Shown: one piece after another, positions 54,208-62,764 of the stretch
How the letters are laid out: every line of letters begins with the position of its first letter
Position numbering within the stretch: position 1 is the first letter of the stretch
Origin: Prostheceraeus crozeri
Lineage: Eukaryota > Platyhelminthes > Polycladida > Euryleptidae
DNA: 64,000 nt
NCBI GenBank assembly: GCA_907163375.1
Contig: CAJQUW010009069.1
Location: 1-64,000, forward strand
Direction of reading: 5' to 3'
Notes under the pieces: model-generated
The model's input: the letters and a program-made list of their open reading frames with translations, nothing else
What the model was told of the DNA's origin: nothing
Databases searched by the model: none
Program-made: the position numbers and the translations under genes

Positions 54208-54921
54208 ATGGATGAAACAAAAGTGGAAGGAACTTCAGAAATGGATGAAACAAAAATGGAAGGAACCTCAAGAATATATCCTTCGTTATCATATGAACGT
54301 AGTTCTACTTTAATGGACATTGAAAAGATTAACATTGAAAAAATGAATAAAGAAAAACACAAAGATAGAGTAAGGTATATGAAAGATAAGGAATCTCAAT
54401 TATTATTAAGATTAGAGCATTATAAAAAATTAAGAAAGAGATGGAGTAAAGTTAAGAATGTAACACAAGGAATTGGCATATTCTTAACAATAAGTTTAGG
54501 TGCTTTAACAATTGTTATATCTTCAGGTGTTTTAGTAATTCCAGTAGTTGCTACAGCTTTAACAGGTACGGGTGTTTTTGCAACTTCACTTGCTACAATG
54601 TTAGAAAAATCTTTAATAACTAAGAAACGAAAATCATTAAAAACTAAGCATTTACATATTAAAGAAGTATATGATAAACTACATTACTACTTTCAAAGAG
54701 TATGTGATGATAATGTTATTACGTTAGATGAGATTGAAAAATTTGATCAAATAGCTAATGAAGTAAATCAAATATCATTTCAATCACAGACAGAAAAAGT
54801 TGATGATAAAAATAAAAAGGATGGCAAAATTTCTAGTGATGGTAAAACTTTTAGTGATGATAAAATTTTTTTAGAAGAGCTAAAAACTTTATTAGACAAA
54901 ACTTTATTAAACAAAACTTAA
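54208..54921 (+). CDS. Membrane/coiled-coil protein, unknown
   Basis: From the first ATG the frame gives 237 residues. It begins with a duplicated 11-residue unit (MDETKVEGTSE then MDETKMEGTSR). A Lys/Glu-rich coiled-coil segment follows (residues about 40-85), then one or two hydrophobic segments (FLTISLGALTIVISSGVLVIP and VVATALTGTGVFATSLATML, residues about 92-135). A second helical domain (LHIKEVYDKLHYYFQRV) and a Lys/Asp/Ser-rich tail with repeated SDGKTFSDDK-like words close the protein. It looks like a membrane-anchored protein with coiled coils on both sides. Copy A retains scattered similarity to it. It is the first gene inside the terminal repeat, transcribed away from the end. I do not recognise the family. 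Confidence 0.6.
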   Translation: MDETKVEGTSEMDETKMEGTSRIYPSLSYERSSTLMDIEKINIEKMNKEKHKDRVRYMKDKESQLLLRLEHYKKLRKRWSKVKNVTQGIGIFLTISLGALTIVISSGVLVIPVVATALTGTGVFATSLATMLEKSLITKKRKSLKTKHLHIKEVYDKLHYYFQRVCDDNVITLDEIEKFDQIANEVNQISFQSQTEKVDDKNKKDGKISSDGKTFSDDKIFLEELKTLLDKTLLNKT

Positions 54922-55015
54922 TACGAGAAAATTTTAAACGAGAAAATTTTAAACGAGAAAATTTTAAACGTGAAAACTTTAAACGTGAAAACTTTAAACG
55001 AAAAGATTACAAACA
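54922..55015 (+). repeat. 15-bp minisatellite
   Basis: About six units of AAACGAGAAAATTTT, with slight changes in the last units, directly after the preceding stop codon. Confidence 0.8.
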
Positions 55016-55168
55016 ACAAAGCAATAGAAAAATAATTTGTTCAGTAAAATGTTTTTGCTGTATACCAATGTTACCACAAAATTCAAATATTATATTTTAA
55101 AAAAATAGACAAAATTAAAGCTGATAATAAAAAATAAAATATTAAAACATTATATTTGTATATTTTTA

Positions 55169-55957
55169 TTACTCGGTAAACAATTGTTCGATAACTCTTT
55201 CATGAATTTTTTTATCAATATTAATTGTGATAAATCCATAATCTTTTGACCAAGCATTATTACACGATTGTTTAAATTCATCTTTATCTCTTATACATAA
55301 ATCTCTTAACAAATCACTTAAGTTTCTTGCATTTATTTCAAATAGTATAAATATATTTGCATTCTTTCTAATAACACTTCCATCTAATGAATACATACTT
55401 TGTGTTAAATAAAATACACTACAGTTATTATGTCTACCTCTTGTGAAATAATTTCTTTGAACTGACTGATTTCTGTCATTAACACAATCATCAAAAATTA
55501 CACAATGTTTCATTGTTTTATCTAGTTTACTAGGATCTTGCATATTACCACTATCATCTATTAATTGTATTTTTATATGTTTATTTTTATTGGATTCAAC
55601 TAATTGTTTATTTTTTGCTGCTTCTTCACACCACGAACTTATTTCTTCTTCATATTCAGATTTTTCGTATTCTTCGAATAGAGAAGCAATTGCTGTTTTT
55701 GTAAGATTATTTTCAAATCCATATTTTAAAAATTGATAGACGGGTTGTTCTGCTGTTGTTGTATAAATTATAAGATTGTTATAATCCAAAAAATTTGGAG
55801 ACGTTAAAATTTTAAATAATAGATATGTTTTTCCACATCCTGATCTTCCGCAAATAACTGCTAAAACTTTATTAGATAAATTTGGATGATGATTAAATTT
55901 AAGTTTTTTTTTATTTAAAGACATTTCATTCATTTTTAAAGTAATAAATTCATCCAT
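55169..55957 (-). CDS. Packaging ATPase (A32/FtsK-HerA type)
   Basis: A 262-residue open frame. Walker A is GRSGCGKT at residues 37-44, after a short strand VLAVIC. Walker B is HCVIFDDC at 151-158. A FTRGRHNNCSVFYLTQSMY segment at about 171-189 matches the conserved region that in Polinton, adintovirus and poxvirus A32-type packaging ATPases follows Walker B (compare GRH.N..V.YLTQ). In the family the protein translocates DNA into the capsid. It faces the first gene tail to tail across the minisatellite. It looks whole. Confidence 0.88.
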   Translation of the reverse strand: MDEFITLKMNEMSLNKKKLKFNHHPNLSNKVLAVICGRSGCGKTYLLFKILTSPNFLDYNNLIIYTTTAEQPVYQFLKYGFENNLTKTAIASLFEEYEKSEYEEEISSWCEEAAKNKQLVESNKNKHIKIQLIDDSGNMQDPSKLDKTMKHCVIFDDCVNDRNQSVQRNYFTRGRHNNCSVFYLTQSMYSLDGSVIRKNANIFILFEINARNLSDLLRDLCIRDKDEFKQSCNNAWSKDYGFITINIDKKIHERVIEQLFTE

Positions 55958-56130
55958 TATTGAATTAGTGTTTTTAGAAACAAAAAAATAAAAATAAAAT
56001 TTTAATTTAAGTTTATTTTTTTTTATTTTTTGTTTCTAATAATAAGATTAATAAGATTAATAATGAAAATGATAAATAAAATTAAACTTCTCTATTGTAG
56101 CGTAAAAGTTTATACCTCTCGAACGGGAGT

Positions 56131-56919
56131 TTATACCTCCCGAACCAAAAGATCTATCATAATCTCTTCACCTCCAAAATTTATTTCTTGTCCTTTCTCA
56201 TCAGTGATTCTAATGTTAATGTTGTTAATAGTTTTTCTTGTAATAGGGAAATATGTTAATGTTTGTGGAAATACATTTAATCTATAACCAATGGGTACAG
56301 TAAAAGCTGGAAAACTGAATATTAAATTTGACAATTTACCATTTATATATCCTCCTTCAATAATGTCACAATGTACAACAATTGAATTTATTTCAGTTAT
56401 TTTTGGAATCTTCTCACCTAAATGATAACCTTGACTATAGGTTTGTTTATTAAATCCTAATAGCTTTGACAATGATCTATCATGATTAAAATCAACTTGA
56501 TGATTTTCGTCTAAAGTAAGAGAAAATTTATTAACTGCCGGTTCAACTGCAAAATGTAATTGTTTCTTATCTTTAAATGGTATACCTAAATGTCTCTTAA
56601 TTTCATTTGATATTGATTCAACTTCGTAAGAACCAGGAAGAAAAGTTAGTATTTTCCACGTTTTGCCTTTATCAGTAGAATATCTAAATTGATCATTCAC
56701 ATCTTTTATAACATTTTGAATAGTGTTAAATGTAGAGAAACTAGTCAATGCAATTTGATAATTTTTATTTTGTTCTAAATGTAGAATGGGTTCTAAATTA
56801 CAAGTGTGTGATGAAGTAGTTGTTATAATTTTTAACGTCGTACTAAATTTTGATGAACCCAAAATCTCTGTTAGATTTTCTAAATGATTATTAATTTTGT
56901 CTAAATCTGCTGAACACAT
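56131..56919 (-). CDS. Penton-like minor capsid protein
   Basis: A 262-residue open frame, beta-rich. It has the features seen in Polinton minor capsid proteins: ILHLEQNKNYQIALTSFS near the N-terminus, LLGFNKQTYSQG near residue 155, then INSIVVHCDIIEGGYING, a FTVPIGYRLNVFPQTLTYFPI stretch and the closing IRITDEKGQEINFGGEEIMIDLLV. The last motif is the family's usual final strands. By analogy it would form the vertex capsomer. It lies between the packaging ATPase and the helical protein, all on the minus strand. It looks whole. Confidence 0.65.
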   Translation of the reverse strand: MCSADLDKINNHLENLTEILGSSKFSTTLKIITTTSSHTCNLEPILHLEQNKNYQIALTSFSTFNTIQNVIKDVNDQFRYSTDKGKTWKILTFLPGSYEVESISNEIKRHLGIPFKDKKQLHFAVEPAVNKFSLTLDENHQVDFNHDRSLSKLLGFNKQTYSQGYHLGEKIPKITEINSIVVHCDIIEGGYINGKLSNLIFSFPAFTVPIGYRLNVFPQTLTYFPITRKTINNINIRITDEKGQEINFGGEEIMIDLLVREV

Positions 56920-56987
56920 TTTTTAGTTAAAATTTTAAATAAATATTTTTTTTATAAAAAATTAAAAACAACAACATATTTCAGCTA

Positions 56988-57060
56988 CGGGCGAAGCCCT
57001 GGAGGACATCAGAGATGACCGGTTCGGGCGAAGCCCTGGAGGACATCAGAGATGTCCGGT
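56988..57060. repeat. Two tandem double-hairpin repeats
   Basis: Two copies of GGGCGAAGCCCTGGAGGAC with GGACATC-AGA-GATGTCC. The second overlaps the 3' end of the gene at 57046 and supplies its last codons and stop. Confidence 0.75.
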
Positions 57061-57876
57061 TATACTTTTATAATCCTCTTCATTTAGAATCTTCTTTTCT
57101 AACAGTCTTTTCAATATAGCATGAATTTCATTAAAACTAGAATTATGTCCTTCTTTTATTGCCGATATTAAAATATTTAATCTATTTAGTAATTCTTGTG
57201 GATCATCTGGTAAAAATACAGTTGTTTCTGTTTTCTGTTTTTTTGTTTTCTGTTTTTCAGATAAACCTTTCCCTACTTTAACTCCCGTTGATAATAAATT
57301 TTCTAATTGTTTATAACGTCTTAGAGATTTTACTACACCTACTCTATCTAATATAGTTTTATATTTTATTAGATCTTCTACAGCATAATTTTTTAAATCT
57401 GCTCCTCTTAAAAGATCAACAAAATTTCTATCTAAACTAATAGGTTTTTTATCTGGAGTAAAAATTAATCCTCGTAAAGGTTGTGGAAATATTTCTTTAC
57501 CACCAAGATAAAATCTTGCAAATAATTTTTTATCTAAAAAGAAAGTAGAATGTTCGAATAACATAGATTTTGGTAATTTTTTATCTATGTTTGCCTCTAA
57601 TAAACCATAGTCATCTAATAGTGTTTTAAGTACAGGATCCGCTATATCAACACGTTTTTCATTAAGTTCCTTTTCAAGAGTTTTAAATGGTTCGACAGTT
57701 TTTTCATAATCAGTTTTTACTTCTTCAGTTAATTTTAATTTATCAAACATATCAGATTGAATAGCAGCTTTTGTCATTCTATGTTGAAGATGATTTTCTT
57801 TCATAATATTTCTTTGTTTTATTAATTCGTCTAATTGTTTTATTCTTTTAAAATTATCAGCTCTAACTTTATCCAT
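57046..57876 (-). CDS. Helical structural-type protein, unknown
   Basis: A 276-residue open frame. The first 105 residues are strongly helical and charged (VRADNFKRIKQLDELIKQ, KTVEPFKTLEKELNEK), with coiled-coil character. The middle (ARFYLGGKEIFPQPLRGLIFTP, then ISLDRNFVDLLRGADLKNY and EDLIKYKTILDRVGV) resembles a module I associate with Polinton proteins next to the ATPase, in which a LT..G..LL core is followed by a Y...D...Y..IL helix. A basic linker (KQKTKKQKTETT) precedes a helical C-terminus. The last residues come from a hairpin repeat. Function unknown; a virion role is likely from context. Confidence 0.55.
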   Translation of the reverse strand: MDKVRADNFKRIKQLDELIKQRNIMKENHLQHRMTKAAIQSDMFDKLKLTEEVKTDYEKTVEPFKTLEKELNEKRVDIADPVLKTLLDDYGLLEANIDKKLPKSMLFEHSTFFLDKKLFARFYLGGKEIFPQPLRGLIFTPDKKPISLDRNFVDLLRGADLKNYAVEDLIKYKTILDRVGVVKSLRRYKQLENLLSTGVKVGKGLSEKQKTKKQKTETTVFLPDDPQELLNRLNILISAIKEGHNSSFNEIHAILKRLLEKKILNEEDYKSITGHL

Positions 57877-59799
57877 TTTTATATGATAATTTTATATTAT
57901 TATTTTATTTTATTTTTATAATATTTTATAATATTTTATATTTTTATATTTTTATATTGTTATATTTAGAAAATAGAAATTAGAAAATTAAAAAGGTAAA
58001 GTAGTTATTCCATCAGGTAAAATTTTTCTTTTATCATCAAATGGATCTAATGCTAATTTATGTTCTTCTTTTAAATACATTTTATGTTTCTTTGAATTAA
58101 GTCTATAATTATATGCTGTTTTTATTTCATTATTAAATAATGCATTTTTATAATCTTGAAATGTTATTTGATTAGCCACTGATGCCTTTGAAATTCCTTT
58201 TAATGTTTTATGTGTTTTAATATTATTAGTTGTATCATAACAGTAACATTTAGATTTTAAAAATATAGCTTCTGTTATGAAATCTTCATTTCCTTCTAAT
58301 TCATCTTTTACTTTACATAAATCAGAAGGATGAATAATATCTTTTATTTTATTAATTTCTTTATCTAGTGAAGAACCATATGGTACTGTTAATTCTAAGA
58401 AAATAGAATCGGTATCTGTAAAATGTAATTTATAGTTTTTGCCATAAGCAGGTGCTAAATAATCATATATAAAACTATACATAAATAGTTTAGCTAATTC
58501 TAATATAGTGAAACCAATGAAATTAAACTTATCATGTTTTACAATGCTTCTTCTTAGATGAACAGCACAAAGTTCATCACTGAATCTAGTAGTTCTTTTA
58601 TATGTAGGTTTCCTTGTTAAATTTTGAAATCTATCTCTATCATAAACTATTTCAATATTTTGTCTATTACGTACATTTTCTAAAGTCTTACCATAAAATG
58701 CATTATTCATTAATTTGAAGAAAACGTTTCCAAAATCATCTTTATTTCTTTTAGCTATTTTACGTTTTTCAATATTGAACTCTATATAATTTTTTAACCA
58801 TTTAGATTTTCTATACTCTAGTTTTCGATGTATTTTGGTGAGAATCATGCCATGATCTAAATACCAATCTAGCATTCTTCCTTCAACAACATACTTTCCT
58901 TTATTGCTTTGTGTTAACATAAGTTTTTTTGTTGGTCTGTATTTTTTCGGAATTATAGATTTTTGATAATCTGAAAATCTTCTATATTGGGAATTTTGTT
59001 TTCTGGACAGAAAGGATAATATTTTGATGCGTCTTTTATATAATCAGGATATACTAAATCAACTTCATATACATAACCAAAATTATTTTCACCATCATAT
59101 GTTCTTTGATAAACAAGATTATTACACCATGTCATTTCACCTGTTGGTAATTCTTGTATCATGCAAGAAGAATATAAGCTATTAAAATCATAATATAATA
59201 AATAGTTTTCTCTCATGAATTCATCAATTGCATTTTCACGTTCTACTCCTTCTCGTTTCGTTCGAAAAATTTCTAATATTTTTTCTTTTTCTTCTGGAGA
59301 TAAAGGTTTCATTATTCCATATTCTTGTGGATTTACTTTCTTATTATAACATTTAACATATCTATTACCTAAAACGGATGAAACACCACCTCTAATTCCA
59401 GATTCAAAAAATAATAATTTATCATATGTATTTTCTTTATAATGTTTAAGTTTAACGGACTTTGTCCTAGAGCCATCGGCTTGAACATTTGTATGTTTTA
59501 ATCCTGCTAGCCATGTTAAACCTGGTGTAGAATAACAATAACATGGATCTATTCCGTAATATTCTAAACACATATCACGAAAGTTTTCAAAAAGATCAGC
59601 TAGTATTAATACATCTATCTGTAGATATTTCATTGTATAATCATACATTGTTTTACAATTTAACTCTCTCCAATTCTTTTCAGCTTCTGCATAGTCTTCG
59701 TCAGATAATTGTGATTGTTTTAATGTTGATTTAAATTTATTTATTGGAGGAAGTTGTTTTTCTTCCATAATTTTATTCACAGAATTAAAATCAGTCTTC

Positions 59800-59880
59800 G
59801 ACTGTGAACCGCAGGTTTTATCTCCAGTTATATCAGTCTTCGACTGTGAACCATAGGTCGACTGTGAGCCGCAGGCTATA
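59800..59880. repeat. In-frame CAGTC-TTC-GACTG hairpins inside PolB
   Basis: Two perfect and one partial CAGTC-TTC-GACTG hairpins with adjoining GTGAACCGCAGG, encoding GSQSKTD-like peptides in the polymerase frame. The loop (TTC) matches the other hairpin families of this element. Confidence 0.65.
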
Positions 59881-60599
59881 TACTCATACGGAAATATTCC
59901 TTTTAAAGGTTTTAAATTATATTTATTTAATATTTTACATTGTTCAGGTTTCAAAGTTTTTCCCATAACATCTAATGAATAAGGAGTAAAAAATCTAAAT
60001 GCATCTAAAATTCTAATACAACCTAATTGCATTGAAAAATATTCTTCTTCTTGTTTACATAGTACATTTATTTTTTGTTGTTGTAATTTTTCAGATGAAA
60101 ATAAATCTTTCATTACTAGATGGAAATCATATTTAGAACCATTATAGAAATATAAAGGAACAAAGTTATATTTAAATTTATTAGCATTAAGATTACAAGA
60201 ATTATGTGCTGCACCTCTATATAATCCATTTAGATGATCATGATCTTTTACTTTATCAATATATCTACCTCTGCCAGTTTTATATTTATTTGTAAAACCT
60301 TTTCCACAGTAATAACAATTTATTTCATCATAAAATTCTTTTCTTTCTTCATCCGTTAATGGTATCATTGGTTTATTTGTTTCAAGCAATTGTGAAAAAC
60401 GTCCTTGTAATTCTTCTACTTTCTTTGTAAACATTTCTGAACTGTCTTCACCATAGTATTGTAAATATTCTGATTTAAATAATTCAGGATAATTTGAATG
60501 AATGTACATTCCCCAACATAATGGTTTTTGTTCAAATAAATATTTTTCTTTACTTTGTTCAGTTGAACTTTTTCCAGGCGCACTTCTTTCAGGCGCACT

Positions 60600-60665
60600 T
60601 TTTTCAGAATTATAATTTTCAGAATTATAATTTTCAGAATTATAATTTTCAGAATTATAATTTTC
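60600..60665 (-). repeat. 15-bp in-frame repeat (SENYN units)
   Basis: Four to five copies of TTCAGAATTATAATT, read as SENYN on the minus strand near the start of the open frame at 60710. Confidence 0.85.
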
Positions 60666-60666
60666 A

Positions 60667-60705
60667 GAATCGGGTGAAGCCCTGGAACTTTCCGTTCGAT
60701 TTTGT
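60667..60705. repeat. In-frame double-hairpin repeat
   Basis: GGGTGAAGCCC followed by GGAAC-TTTCC-GTTCG. On the minus strand it reads NRTESSRASP in frame. Confidence 0.65.
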
Positions 60706-62218
60706 GTCATATTAACATTATATGCTTCAAAATCTCAATAAATAGAAAAGGGTACTTTATTTTTAAAATACCATTTATTATATTCTAAATAATCATCTTT
60801 AGGAAAAGTATTTTGAACTGCTTCGTTTTGTTGACAATTCTCCAAATGTCTATTCATTTCTTCTAAAGTTCTAAAACTTGTCATACATTGAAGACAAGGA
60901 AAATTTTTATTATCTGAAGTTTTTGTAAATATAGAAACATCTTTACACAATATAAAATGACCCTGATAATATAATATATTCGCTTGTGCTGGTTGTTTTG
61001 ACTGTTCTAATTTTACAAATTCATCTTTATATATTTCATGTGTTTCATTAATTTCTTTTGTAAGATTAAATGTATTTTGATAATAATTTTGATTTAATAT
61101 TTGTAGCTGATAAATATATTCTTTATCATATTGTTCTTTATATTGTTGTAGACATTTTTTTAAAGATTCATTTATTTTTTGATTGGTTTCATTTTCTTCA
61201 TTATTTAATTCTTTATTATTTTCTTCATTTTATTTTTGAATTGTTTCTATCTTATTTTGATATTTATGGTGATATTCTTGTAGTAACATTTTTGTTTGTT
61301 GTTGATAATCTATTTTACATTTTTGTAAACTTTTATTTAAATTTTCTAATTTTTGTTGGTATTCTGAAGATAAAGATGAATATTTGTAATTATAATCATC
61401 AGTACGTCCTTTATAATTATTATGATTAATCATTATTGGTGATAGTGTTTTAACAAGTTCAAATTTTTCAGTACATATTATATTTCCTTGGTAAAAAATA
61501 TTATGATGCATGTAATTTCCTCTATCATTATATACTATTTCTGATTGGCATAAATTTTTATTATTCAAATAAAATTTTTTTGAATCTGAGTAAAGTGGAG
61601 TAATTTTACCAATAGAAACATAATTCACATTTAATTCAAAAACATTTACTTCAATTAAATTTTTATTCTTTTTATGAAACTTTAGTAACCTATTATAATC
61701 ATATGGAAATTCATCTAAGCCATCAGAAAGATCAAATTCACTTATGTATTCTTCTTTATTGTAATGACTTAGTCTTTCTTTATGATATTTTGCAGGATGT
61801 AAATGTGCTATAATACTCCACAGAAAACAATAATCATCTTCATTTTTTATGTTGATTAATTGAGGTGAACTGAAAGGTAAAGGAACATAACTACCACCAG
61901 TATTATTTTTATATTTATCAATTACTATTTTCTTAGATATTATTTTAACAAATCTCCAACCAGATTCACATAACTGGGCTTCAATTATACAATTTTCTAA
62001 TTTAAGTATCATCGATTCAAATATGGGTTGTATATCATTTACATTATGAATTTCTTGCGAATTTGTAAAATGTCCTTGTATTATTTCTTCAGGAATTCCA
62101 TCAGGTCCATTTTTTGTATAAAGTACTTCTACATTCATATAACATTTGAAAGATTTCTTAAATATATTATAAAAGTTGGTTAGAATATCAGAAAAAGTTT
62201 TATCGGTTTCATTATATT

Positions 62219-62278
62219 CAACGGGTGAAGCCCTGGAAGACATCTCCGTTGACCCATGAACCGATGTCCCACGAACAG
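62219..62278. repeat. In-frame double-hairpin repeat
   Basis: GGGTGAAGCCCTGGAAGAC with GACATC ... GATGTC arms around a longer loop. It reads STEMSSRASP on the minus strand inside the PolB region, echoing the peptide at 60667. Confidence 0.65.
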
Positions 62279-62290
62279 ATTCATTAAATA

Positions 62291-62394
62291 AATATTTTAT
62301 ATCTGTTACGGCTTCATCAAATTCATCTATTTCGTTAAATTCATCAGTATCACTAAATAAATATTTTATATCTGTTACGGCTTCATCTTCACTA
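62291..62394 (-). repeat. Direct repeat inside PolB region (~75 bp apart)
   Basis: The run AAATAAATATTTTATATC followed by TGTTACGGCTTCATC occurs twice, near 62285-62318 and 62355-62388, encoding a repeated DEAVTDIKYLF peptide. Confidence 0.7.
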
Positions 62395-62721
62395 TTAAAA
62401 AATTTTTTATATTCCGAATGTGAATAATCATCAAACATTTTTTTAACTTTTATATCAATAGGCAATGTTTCTAGATAGTTTTTATAACTATTTAATTTTA
62501 ATATATTTCATTCATCAACTCGTTCTACATTTTGTAAATGCATTTTACTTTGTAGATGAGATTGATAACTTCTTTTTGTTTGTAACTTTTTTTTACATAA
62601 GACACAATAAAATGTTTTCATTTTTTATTTTTTAAAGAAAAAATTTGTGTTTTAGTTTTTTTTTTAAAAAAAATTTTTGTTTTAATTTTAGAGAAAAAAA
62701 TACTAATATATCTGCAAAATC

Positions 62722-62756
62722 GTGCGAAGCCCTAGTACCTTCGGTTTGATTATGAT
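62722..62756. repeat. Intergenic double-hairpin repeat
   Basis: GTGCGAAGCCCTAGTACC with CCTTCGG; lies between PolB and the second ATPase. Confidence 0.55.
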
Positions 62757-62764
62757 AAATTTGT

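Larger units (their letters stand above)
57988..62621 (-). pseudogene. Protein-primed DNA polymerase B with zinc fingers
   Basis: The minus-strand region carries, in order: a U1-type finger at about 62545-62615 (FYCVLCKKKLQTKRSYQSH); an acidic stretch; the CFLWSIIAHLHPA module near 61830 also present in Polinton 1 PolB; a coiled-coil part; a C2H2 finger near 60880 (FPCLQCMTSFRTLEEMNRH); an endonuclease-VII-like zinc motif (DHDHLNGLYRGAAHNSCN) near 60220; exonuclease and polymerase parts with YLQIDVLILADLF; NNAFYGKTLENV near 58690; and TDTDSIFLEL near 58400. Such enzymes replicate linear genomes from a protein primer. Repeats encoding SENYN units and two hairpin families lie inside the coding region. 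About three or four breaks are present. Confidence 0.85.

Noticed and set aside
1-54300. 1-1266 and 53610 onward as the two ends of a single element enclosing the window
   Set aside because: The ends point outward (CT at 1266, AG at 53610), so the bodies lie outside this interval; they are two separate copies.
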